Positions 18,531 through 26,765 of a DNA stretch of 35,787 bases are shown piece after piece. The DNA comes from Nitrososphaerota archaeon (GTDB lineage: Archaea > Thermoproteota > Nitrososphaeria_A > Caldarchaeales > Wolframiiraptoraceae): assembly GCA_021163925.1 (NCBI GenBank), contig JAGGTD010000026.1, positions 1 through 35,787 of the forward strand, read 5' to 3'. The notes beneath the pieces were generated by a model, which saw only the letters and a list, made by a program, of their open reading frames with translations, ran no database searches and was not told where the DNA came from. Numbering within the stretch: position 1 is the first letter of the stretch; the number at the start of each line of letters is the position of its first letter. The position numbers were made by a program, and so were the translations under genes.

Positions 18531-19277
18531 TTACTTCTTCCGTGAATATTCTCGTAGAACTTCTTCATCAGGCTCTATAATAACCAAGCCCCTATATCCA
18601 TCCACTATCGCCATAACACCGCTTTTCACGTTTTTCATTAAGTCTTTCACGCTCACTACCGCTGGAATCCGTAGGGCTCTCGCAACTATCGCCGCGTGAG
18701 AGGTTATCCCGCCGATTTCTGTCACGAAGGCGAGCACCTTCTTCTTATCCATTCTCGCCGTATCTGATGGGAGAAGTTCTCTAGCGAAAACTATTGAAGG
18801 CTCCTTAAGATCTAAGCCTAGCGACTGTCTCCTTCCCCTGAGATTATTGATGATCCTATTCCGGAGATCTTTGATGTCATCCGCCCTAGATCTAAAGTAC
18901 TCGCTCTCCATCGCCTCGAACATCTCCATAATCTCCTTTGAAGCTTTTTCAACAGCCCTCTCAGCCGATAAGCCGCTATCCTTGATATATTTCACTACGT
19001 TATCAGTGAACATGGGATCCTCTAAGATCATTAGATGAGCCTCAAAAATCTTTGCTTCATCCCCTCCTATCTCTCTCTCGACCTTGTCTCTGAGCTTCGC
19101 CACTTGCGTCTTAGTCTCCTCTAATGCCCTCTTAAACCTGGAAATCTCCACATCAACATCTCCTGAAAAATCCGCAACATCGAGCTCTTCATGCACACCA
19201 TATACGAATGCCTTCCCTACAGCTACTCCAGGAGAAGCTGGTAGACCTCTTAGCTTCAGCATCCCATCATCAACCAT
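18531..19277 (-). CDS. PTS Enzyme I, N-terminal (phosphohistidine, HPr-binding) half only; C-terminal PEP-binding domain absent
   Basis: 248 aa; LRGLPASPGVAVGKAFVY, EAHLMILEDPMFTDNVVKYI, FVTEIGGITSHAAIVARALRIPAVV (active His), ends DGYRGLVIIEPDEEVLREYSRKK*. The next 8 bp lead to the convergent ptsH stop. Confidence 0.93.
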   Translation of the reverse strand: MVDDGMLKLRGLPASPGVAVGKAFVYGVHEELDVADFSGDVDVEISRFKRALEETKTQVAKLRDKVEREIGGDEAKIFEAHLMILEDPMFTDNVVKYIKDSGLSAERAVEKASKEIMEMFEAMESEYFRSRADDIKDLRNRIINNLRGRRQSLGLDLKEPSIVFARELLPSDTARMDKKKVLAFVTEIGGITSHAAIVARALRIPAVVSVKDLMKNVKSGVMAIVDGYRGLVIIEPDEEVLREYSRKK

Positions 19278-19312
19278 AAGTGAGACGTATATGAATTTTA
19301 TTCTTGAACGAA

Positions 19313-19363
19313 CGGCGTCCCGAATTTCCGGTCAAAGTTTAAATTAAGCTCGGTGGGACGCCG
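19313..19363. promoter_or_regulatory. Inverted repeat CGGCGTCCC ... GGGACGCCG flanking an AT-rich TATA-like core
   Basis: Perfect 9-bp arms at 19313-19321 and 19355-19363. The 33-nt interior contains TTTAAATTAA, between the divergent EIN and winged-helix genes. Confidence 0.5.
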
Positions 19364-19988
19364 AATCGGTGCCGACGACATGGTTGATTGGGATGAATTT
19401 CTCGTCCTAAATTACCTCGATATATATGGATCCTCCTCCCAGGAAGATATTGAAGATAATGTAAAGATTGTTGGAGAGAAGATCCAAGAAATCTTAAGCG
19501 ATTTACTGAGAAGAGGATTGGTGAGAAGAGTTGATGATCGATGGGAGATAGAACATGCGGGACGAGAAGAGATGAAGAGGCTTAGACAGGAAGTATTAGA
19601 GGGCTCGGGTAGAAGAGATGAAATTATCTTATATTGCAAGGAGTTTGAGGAGCTGAATACATGGTTCAAGGATCTCGTCACTAGATGGCAAGTGAAAAAT
19701 GAAGGAGGAATGCTTGTTCCAAATGATCATAGTGATCCTGAGTATGACTTGGCGATAATCAGGGAGCTGGGCGAGCTTCATAAGAAAACGCTGAAAGTTC
19801 TTGAAAAGCTCTCTAATGTGCTTCCAATATTGAAGACGTATATTATGAGGCTTAACAGGGCGCTGAACTTGGTGAGGCGTGGAGAAATTGAATACCTGTC
19901 AGGTGTTGATGTCCAATCATATCATAACATTTGGTTTGAGCTACATGAGGGATTATTAAGGCTTTCAGGCTTGAAGAGAGTTGAGTAA
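19353..19988 (+). CDS. Winged-helix DNA-binding domain protein with uncharacterised C-terminal domain, PTS-linked putative regulator
   Basis: 211 aa (GTG 19353, alternative ATG 19380). N-terminal wHTH-like VLNYLDIYGSSSQEDIEDNVKIVGEKIQEILSDLLRRGLVRRVDDRWEIEHAG; C-terminal helical region ending QSYHNIWFELHEGLLRLSGL. Confidence 0.65.
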   Translation: MGRRIGADDMVDWDEFLVLNYLDIYGSSSQEDIEDNVKIVGEKIQEILSDLLRRGLVRRVDDRWEIEHAGREEMKRLRQEVLEGSGRRDEIILYCKEFEELNTWFKDLVTRWQVKNEGGMLVPNDHSDPEYDLAIIRELGELHKKTLKVLEKLSNVLPILKTYIMRLNRALNLVRRGEIEYLSGVDVQSYHNIWFELHEGLLRLSGLKRVE

Positions 19989-20049
19989 GATTTGATAGCT
20001 GAGCAAGTATGAATCGGCGTAACATAAATAAACGCTAAGCCGCAAAAGG

Positions 20050-20970
20050 TTGATGATGAAGGCGCGCGCCTCGGCGCCGGGTAAAGTGATTCTATTCGGA
20101 GAACACTTCGTCGTCTATGATAAGCCAGCCATCGTCTCAGCAATCGGCCTAAGAGCCTATGTAGAGGCCATGAAATCTGATCGAGGGATAATTCTCGATG
20201 GCTGGAGCGGGGAGAACCCAGCGGTCAAGGCCTCAGCCTATGTAATCGATCAACTAGGATATTCCGGCGGGCTAAATCTTAGGATAAGGTCATCAATACC
20301 TCAAAGCGTTGGTTTAGGATCATCGGCATCGGTCTCGGTTGCATCGGCGGCGGCCACATGCCTGCTACTGAGGGGAGAACTCGATCTCGAATTGATTAGA
20401 AGGGCTGCTCACCTAGGTGAGAGCTTGGTTCATTATAGGCCGTCTGGAATCGACACGACTATCGCGACCTACGGCGGAGGCGGAATCTATACGCGATCCG
20501 AGGGATTTAGGGGTATGAGCCTCAACCTAGATGAGATCTTGATAATCAACACGGGGAAGGCTAGGAGGACCGGAGACTTGGTTAGGAGGGTTAAGGAGTT
20601 TAGGGATGCTCATGGAGAGGAGTTCGAGAAGATCTTGGAAGACGCTGAAGGGATAATCTGGGAGGCGGTTGACGCTCTAAAGGCCAGAGACCTAGAGCTT
20701 ATCGGAAGACTCATGCTGAGAAACCAAGAGCTCTTGAGGAGAGTTGGGGTATCATCGAAGGAAATAGAGGAAGCAATTGAATTATGTATGAGGTCTGGGG
20801 CTCTTGGAGCGAAGCTCACGGGAGCTGGTGGAGGCGGATGCGTGATAGCGGTCGCCGAGGATGAGAAGATCCCTCAATTAATGGAGGCTTTAGGTAGAAG
20901 GTTTGAGGTCATGAGATGTGAGCTAATGGCCGAGGGTGTGAGGGAAGATTCATTTCCCGATCCCTCCTAG
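20050..20970 (+). CDS. mvk: Mevalonate kinase
   Basis: ASAPGKVILFGEHFVVYDKPAIVSAIGLR, PQSVGLGSSASVSVASAAA, GAKLTGAGGGGCVIAV (GHMP kinase motifs). Confidence 0.94.
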   Translation: MMMKARASAPGKVILFGEHFVVYDKPAIVSAIGLRAYVEAMKSDRGIILDGWSGENPAVKASAYVIDQLGYSGGLNLRIRSSIPQSVGLGSSASVSVASAAATCLLLRGELDLELIRRAAHLGESLVHYRPSGIDTTIATYGGGGIYTRSEGFRGMSLNLDEILIINTGKARRTGDLVRRVKEFRDAHGEEFEKILEDAEGIIWEAVDALKARDLELIGRLMLRNQELLRRVGVSSKEIEEAIELCMRSGALGAKLTGAGGGGCVIAVAEDEKIPQLMEALGRRFEVMRCELMAEGVREDSFPDPS

Positions 20971-22344
20971 AATCCTATCGACCTCATCTAAGAGCATGGA
21001 CCCTATCCTAATGGCCTCACCAACATATTCGGTAGGCTTTGCCTCCTCAAGTCTCTTAACGACTTCGGCTGGTAGACCTCTATCCTTGATCTCCCTTAGG
21101 ACCTCGCTCCAGCCCTTACCAAGAGATCTCTGAACGAGTTCATATGCGTCTTCAACTCCCCTCGCCCTGAGATATACTTGGTATGCCTCGGCCAAGGATT
21201 CTGGATGCTCCTCGACCTCCTCTCTCATCCTATCCCTTAAGACGATCATCCTCCTGAATGCCTCCATCAAGCCCTTAAACCCGATTATGGTTAGGGTTAA
21301 TGGAAGCCCATAGAACCTCTTGATTATCGAGTCTGAGAGATCTCTATGAAGCCTACTTGAGATGAGTCTGCGGGCCATGAATGAAGCCGTGTTCGAGGCT
21401 AGGTCGAATGCTCCCTCGGCGTTTTCGAGGTGTAGTGGATTGGATTTATGAGGCATCGTAGATGAGTGGACCTCACCGACCCTCCTCCCAAACACCAATA
21501 ATCCCAAAGATGATAGGAGCCAGAGATCTCTGCAGAGATTCGACGCGATTGCATCTAGGATGGAGACCTTATTCAAGAACTCTGAGATCCTATCATGTGG
21601 GAGTATCTGGGTTGAGGCTGGAATGTATTCGAGTCCGAGGGATTCGACGAAATCCTTGCTAAACCTGATCCAATCAACTCTAGGATAGGTGAATTTTAGG
21701 GCTGAATGGTCTCCAACGGCTCCACCGAGCTTTCCTGGAAACTTGAACGATGCAAGCTCACCTGCGACCCTAGCCAATCTATATGCATAGTTCGATAGAA
21801 ATCTTCCAAATGTTGTGGGGACTGCTGGAACTCCATGGGTTCTGCCGAGCATGACTGTCTCAAGATTCTCTCTAGCCTTCTCAGATATAGTCTTGACCGC
21901 CTCGATTAGATTGGGTATGAGGATCTCATCTCTAAAGCGTGTTAGGAGGAGTGAGTATGCTAGGTTATTCACGTCATCCGAGGTCAATCCTAGATGAATA
22001 TATGGTGAGAGTTGCTCTAACCCGATTTGGTGGAGCTTCTCCCTAAGATAGTTTATGAGGGCCTTGACATCGTGGCCTAGGGTCTTCTCAAGCTCCTTAA
22101 CCCTCTCCGCTTCCTCAAGCTTAAACTCCTCAACCAGTCTCAGCAATCTATCCCTCCAATCTCGTGGAAGCTTGGATTCCAACTCCCCGCCGCAGGCCTC
22201 GACCATTCTTATCAAGAACTCTATCTCCACCCTCAACCTCTCCTTAATCAACGCATATTCTGAGAAGTAGTTCGAAGCCTCCGCGACTCTTCCACGATAT
22301 CTACCATCTATCGGGATTATCGCCTCTAGGGGCTTGAAGCTCAT
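20950..22344 (-). CDS. purB: Adenylosuccinate lyase
   Basis: MSFKPLEAIIPIDGRYRGRVAEASNYFSEYALIKERLRVEIEFL; HLGLTSDDVNNLAYSL; GRTHGVPAVPTTFGRFL; SSTMPHKSNPLHLENAEGAFDLA. ORF extends to 22458; ATG at 22344 is more plausible. Confidence 0.94.
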   Translation of the reverse strand: MSFKPLEAIIPIDGRYRGRVAEASNYFSEYALIKERLRVEIEFLIRMVEACGGELESKLPRDWRDRLLRLVEEFKLEEAERVKELEKTLGHDVKALINYLREKLHQIGLEQLSPYIHLGLTSDDVNNLAYSLLLTRFRDEILIPNLIEAVKTISEKARENLETVMLGRTHGVPAVPTTFGRFLSNYAYRLARVAGELASFKFPGKLGGAVGDHSALKFTYPRVDWIRFSKDFVESLGLEYIPASTQILPHDRISEFLNKVSILDAIASNLCRDLWLLSSLGLLVFGRRVGEVHSSTMPHKSNPLHLENAEGAFDLASNTASFMARRLISSRLHRDLSDSIIKRFYGLPLTLTIIGFKGLMEAFRRMIVLRDRMREEVEEHPESLAEAYQVYLRARGVEDAYELVQRSLGKGWSEVLREIKDRGLPAEVVKRLEEAKPTEYVGEAIRIGSMLLDEVDRILGGIGK

Positions 22345-23594
22345 CTCCAGACCTCCATCCCAGCCTCGGCTCCAACCGAGACTAGCTTGATCGGGACTCC
22401 GAGCAATTCCTCGACCAACTCCACATAATGTTTGGCCTCGGGCGGGAACGATTCCCAACCCCTCTCAGCGAGCCTCCTCCAATCCTCTTGACCTATATTC
22501 CATCCATCGACCTCGATATAGTTGGGCTTAACCCTCTCAAGCCTCTTTACACTTGGATGGGCGACCTCGACCACCTCGTCATCCACCACATACTCCTTGC
22601 AGATCTTGAGCTTCTTCAAACCTGTTAGGACGTCGAGTTTCATCATAGCTATCCATGAGACGTTGCTGAGCTTAACCGCATATCTCAATAATGGTATGTC
22701 CAGCCATCCAACCCTCCTAGGCCTGCCGGTCGTCGTCCCATACTCTCCACCAACCTCCCTAATCCGATGGGCGAGATCTCCATGTAGCTCCGTCGGGAAG
22801 ACTCCTGCCCCAACCCTAGTCGAGTAAGCCTTCATCACCCCGATGACCTCATCTATCCTAGTAGGCCCTATCCCTGAGCCCGTGCAAGCAGCTCCAGCGA
22901 TCGTATTGGATGAGGTTACGTATGGGTAGGTTCCATGATCTATGTCTAGGAGGGTTCCTTGAGCTCCCTCGAAGATTACTTCGGCCCCAGAGTCTAGGAG
23001 GTCGTTGAGATATATCTCGACATCTCCAACATATTTTCGGATAAATTTCCCAGCCTTAACGAGTTCGTCGAGCTCCTCGACCTTCATCCCATGAACTTTC
23101 TCAAGGATCTCAAGCTTCTCTCGGAGAGCTTTCTCATCTAAAAGATCTTCAACCCTGATCCCAGTTCTCAAAGCCTTGTCAGAGTAGGTTGGCCCAATCC
23201 CCCTCCTAGTCGTTCCAACCGCCCTACCTCCCCTAAGCTCCTCGATCATCCCATCGAGCCTCTTATGCAACCTTAAGACCACGTTGGCGGAGGCGCTTAT
23301 CTTAAGATCAGGCTCGATCCCTATCGATCGGAGTAGATCCACCTCTTCAATCACCTCGGCTGGATCCAAGACGACTCCTGAAGCTATGCATGGCTTTGCA
23401 CCGGCGGCCGATCCGGCTGGAAGCATGTTAAACTTCAATTTCCTGCCTGAGAGGACTACGGTGTGGCCTGCGTTCGCTCCTCCCTGAAACCTCACGACGC
23501 AGTCGGCGTTTCGAGATAGGAGGTAGGAGATCTTCCCCTTACCCTCATCTCCCCATTGGAGGCCTACAATAACTCTTGCAGGCATCTTATTCAC
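22341..23594 (-). CDS. purA: Adenylosuccinate synthetase
   Basis: VIVGLQWGDEGKGKISYLLSRNADCVVRFQGGANAGHTV; RGIGPTYSDKALRTGIRV; EGAQGTLLDIDHGTYPYVTSSNT. Confidence 0.96.
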   Translation of the reverse strand: MNKMPARVIVGLQWGDEGKGKISYLLSRNADCVVRFQGGANAGHTVVLSGRKLKFNMLPAGSAAGAKPCIASGVVLDPAEVIEEVDLLRSIGIEPDLKISASANVVLRLHKRLDGMIEELRGGRAVGTTRRGIGPTYSDKALRTGIRVEDLLDEKALREKLEILEKVHGMKVEELDELVKAGKFIRKYVGDVEIYLNDLLDSGAEVIFEGAQGTLLDIDHGTYPYVTSSNTIAGAACTGSGIGPTRIDEVIGVMKAYSTRVGAGVFPTELHGDLAHRIREVGGEYGTTTGRPRRVGWLDIPLLRYAVKLSNVSWIAMMKLDVLTGLKKLKICKEYVVDDEVVEVAHPSVKRLERVKPNYIEVDGWNIGQEDWRRLAERGWESFPPEAKHYVELVEELLGVPIKLVSVGAEAGMEVWR

Positions 23595-25048
23595 ACCTTC
23601 TCAACGTCGTGTGGTAAGCTCTCCCTGAAACCGCTCTCGGTTATCCTTATGAAGACTGCGTTCTCCCTCAACTCCTCGAGAGTCCTCGCCCCAAGATAGC
23701 TCATCCCAGACCTCAATCCAGCCACGAGCTGCTTAATCACCTCTGAGACCGATCCCGTGTAGGGGACGTAGGCCTCAACCCCCTCAGCATAATAGGAGTA
23801 TTCCGAGGCGTCTAGAAGGGCCTCGGCCTCGTTTCCAGCCTCCCTGACCTCTCTCCCAAGCATGGCGTAGAGTGAGGCCATCCCGCGATAAATCTTATAC
23901 TTTCTACCATTCCTCACGACGATCGCTCCCGGGCTCTCATCGGTTCCGGCCAGAAGCCTCCCTATCATGACGGTTGACGCCCCTGCGGCCAAGGCCTTAA
24001 CTATGTCTCCGCTATATCTGATCCCGCCGTCTGCGATTATCGGGATATCGAACTCCCTAGCCTTCTCGGAACACATCATTATCGCCGTGAGCTGGGGGAC
24101 TCCGACGCCCGCGACTATCCTAGTTGTGCAGACCGATCCAGGCCCTATCCCAACCTTAACAGCGTCAACTCCAGCCGATGCCAAGTCTTCGACCCCCTCC
24201 GGGGTTACTACGTTTCCCGCGACTATCTCGATTTCATCTCCATAGGTTCTCCTAAGCCTCTTAACCATGTTTACCACCATCTCGGTGTGACCGTGGGCGA
24301 CATCTATAACTATTACATCAACTCCAGCCTTAACTAAGAGATCAGCTCTCCGAATCGACTCCTCCCTCACGCCTATCGCTGCGGCGGCTAGGAGTCTCCC
24401 CCTAGAGTCTCTCGATGCGTTTGGATACATCTTACGCTTGACTAGATCGATGCTCGTTATCAATCCTTTAAGCCTATCATCCTCGTCGACTAGCGGGAGC
24501 TTCTCGACCTTATACTTCCTAAAGATCTCCTCAGCCTCCTCCATACTTATCCCAGGCTTCGCGACGATCATCTCGCTTCTAGGGGTCATCGCATCCTTGA
24601 CCAGCCTATCGTCATCCTCGAAGAGGACATCTCTCTTCGTCAGGATTCCGAGAACCCTCCTCTCCTTGTCGACGACGATCAGCCCGCTAACCCTAAGCCT
24701 ATCCATGAGCCTCTTCGCATCGCCGACCCTCATCTCCGGATCAACCGTGTATGGATCCTCGATCACTATGTTCTCGGCTCGCTTAACCTTTAGAACCTCT
24801 TCAGCCTGCTTCTCCGCCGGCATAAATCTATGGATCACCCCTATCCCTCCTTCCCTCGCCATGGCTATGGCCATCCTAGACTCAGTGACAGTGTCCATGG
24901 CGGCTGAGGCTATTGGGATGCTGAGCCAGATCCTCCTCGTGAACCTACTCTTAGTGATAACCGTCTTCCTAGATCTTATGGAGGATCTCCTCGGGATTAG
25001 GAGGGCGTCGTCGAAGGAGAGCCCGATCTGATCCAAGATCTTTGCCAC
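23591..25048 (-). CDS. guaB: IMP dehydrogenase with CBS pair
   Basis: [97 protein letters not shown]. Confidence 0.96.
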   Translation of the reverse strand: MAKILDQIGLSFDDALLIPRRSSIRSRKTVITKSRFTRRIWLSIPIASAAMDTVTESRMAIAMAREGGIGVIHRFMPAEKQAEEVLKVKRAENIVIEDPYTVDPEMRVGDAKRLMDRLRVSGLIVVDKERRVLGILTKRDVLFEDDDRLVKDAMTPRSEMIVAKPGISMEEAEEIFRKYKVEKLPLVDEDDRLKGLITSIDLVKRKMYPNASRDSRGRLLAAAAIGVREESIRRADLLVKAGVDVIVIDVAHGHTEMVVNMVKRLRRTYGDEIEIVAGNVVTPEGVEDLASAGVDAVKVGIGPGSVCTTRIVAGVGVPQLTAIMMCSEKAREFDIPIIADGGIRYSGDIVKALAAGASTVMIGRLLAGTDESPGAIVVRNGRKYKIYRGMASLYAMLGREVREAGNEAEALLDASEYSYYAEGVEAYVPYTGSVSEVIKQLVAGLRSGMSYLGARTLEELRENAVFIRITESGFRESLPHDVEKV

Positions 25049-25096
25049 GAAATCCCTTCATGGAGCAGTTTTCCCAATATATAACGATGTTGTCGG

Positions 25097-26107
25097 CTAC
25101 CCTAGCTTAAACTCCTCTATAAGTCTCCAAAGCTCATCCCTAACCCCATCCCTAATCCTCTCCTCAGATCCATCACTCCTAACCAAGATGTTCCCCATCC
25201 TCCTACGCCTAAACCTGCCGATGACTCTTAGGCTTGGAATAATCCTCTTCGCCCTCTTGAGATCTTCCTCGGAAATAGATGCTATTAAGGCTCCAGAGGC
25301 TATCAACCTCAATGGATCGCAGTTTAATGCGTCGCAGATAATCTTGGTCTCGGAAGCGACTGGAATCCTATCCTCATAGATTATGAATGATAGCTTACTC
25401 GCCTCAGCGACCTCATATACACCTCCAAGAACCCCTCCCTCCGTCGGATCATGCATGGATCTACAGATGTTTCTCCTAGCAAGTTTTAATGCATCTTCGA
25501 CGACGCTTATCCTCCGATAGAATCTCCTAGCTCTCTCTAAGATCTTCTCTGGAACCTTGTCCTTGAGGATCTCGGCGAAGTCTGTTGAGAGGATGGCCGT
25601 TCCCTCGATCCCAGCGGTCTTCGCCATGACTATCAAATCACCAGCCTTCGCATCAGATGATCTTATAGGCTTCTTTGAGACGAGCTTACCGAGCATATGG
25701 CCGACGATTATCGGATTCATTATCCCAGGGGTTATCTCGCTATGGCCTGTGATGACGGCGACTCCAAGCTCCTTGGCGGCGGAGTGGATCTCCGACGCTA
25801 TCCTCTCGATCTCCTCAGCCCCAGCGTTCTCGGGGATTAGGAGAGTTGCTGAGAACCATCTAGGCTCACCTCCCATAACCGCGACATCATTCGCATTCAC
25901 GTTCACGGCGAGCCATCCAAGCATAGATCCAGAGCCAGTTATCGGGTCCATGGCGGCGACGACTAGATCCCCTGACCAGGTCTTGATCACAGATCCATCC
26001 TCTCCAAACCTTGGGCCTACTATGACATCTCTCCTCTTCTTACCAATCCTCTTGAAGATGATCTCTTCAAGTAATTTTCTCTCAAGTTTTCCAAGTCTGA
26101 GCCTCAT
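25097..26107 (-). CDS. AIR synthase-related / HypE-like protein
   Basis: 336 aa; GSMLGWLAVNVNANDVAVMGGEPRWFSATLLIPE, VITGHSEITPGI, SMHDPTEGGVLGGVYEVAEAS. Confidence 0.85.
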   Translation of the reverse strand: MRLRLGKLERKLLEEIIFKRIGKKRRDVIVGPRFGEDGSVIKTWSGDLVVAAMDPITGSGSMLGWLAVNVNANDVAVMGGEPRWFSATLLIPENAGAEEIERIASEIHSAAKELGVAVITGHSEITPGIMNPIIVGHMLGKLVSKKPIRSSDAKAGDLIVMAKTAGIEGTAILSTDFAEILKDKVPEKILERARRFYRRISVVEDALKLARRNICRSMHDPTEGGVLGGVYEVAEASKLSFIIYEDRIPVASETKIICDALNCDPLRLIASGALIASISEEDLKRAKRIIPSLRVIGRFRRRRMGNILVRSDGSEERIRDGVRDELWRLIEEFKLG

Positions 26108-26122
26108 CCAGTTCCCGAATCT

Positions 26123-26740
26123 TCAGCGTAGCATCTTCCTCAAGAATCTTTCAGCCCTATCCACATCCGCCTTACAGTTGACCCTGAAGAACATGTTAAG
26201 CTTCTCATCGAATATCTTTAGGCTGTTGCTTGAGAGATAGATGGCCCCCTTAAGCTTCCTCACAACCTCATCCATTCCAAGACCTGGATTCGACTTGAAG
26301 ACCCTCTCCAGAGGCTTCCTCTGATAGGATGCCGTTAGATAAGATACTCTTCTAGAGGGCGTTCTCGGGAGAACCGCCGGAAACTTCTGGGAGGCCTCAA
26401 CCAAGAACTTCGTGAACTCCATGGTTATCAGGGGAGCATCGCATGGAAGAACTAGAAATCTATCACCGCTAACCGAGTTCACGGCGAACTCCAGCTCCCT
26501 CCTAGAGTCTTTAAGCCCAGATCCGGAGACCACGACCCTAGCCAAGTATTGGTCTGCTAGATCTTGATACTCTGAGGCATCTCCCTCACCCTCGACGGCG
26601 ATCAAGATATCCCCTACCTCATCTGGGATCGAGTCTAGAACATACTCTATCATAGGCTTCCCGGCGATCGGGAAGAGGCCCTTCGAGACCCCCCTAAACT
26701 TACCCATATTCGCGAAGACTATGGCCGAAGGCTCGCCCAA
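26123..26740 (-). CDS. MobA-like NTP transferase domain protein
   Basis: SAIVFANMGKFRGVSKGLFPIAGKPMIEYVLDSI..., FLVLPCDAPLITMEFTKFLVE. Confidence 0.8.
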   Translation of the reverse strand: MGEPSAIVFANMGKFRGVSKGLFPIAGKPMIEYVLDSIPDEVGDILIAVEGEGDASEYQDLADQYLARVVVSGSGLKDSRRELEFAVNSVSGDRFLVLPCDAPLITMEFTKFLVEASQKFPAVLPRTPSRRVSYLTASYQRKPLERVFKSNPGLGMDEVVRKLKGAIYLSSNSLKIFDEKLNMFFRVNCKADVDRAERFLRKMLR

Positions 26741-26765
26741 AGCTCAGCAGCCTCAGATGAATAGC

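Noticed and set aside
20950-22458. N-terminal extension of adenylosuccinate lyase (MGIVPARGQTLCGVG...)
   Set aside because: The extension overlaps the 3' end of purA out of frame and has no family similarity; ATG at 22344 gives a normal N terminus.
24438-25031. 197 aa plus-strand ORF opposite guaB
   Set aside because: Low-complexity Ser/Leu antisense ORF; guaB on the other strand is unambiguous.
25557-26240. 227 aa plus-strand ORF opposite HypE-like and MobA-like genes
   Set aside because: Antisense shadow spanning two supported minus-strand genes.
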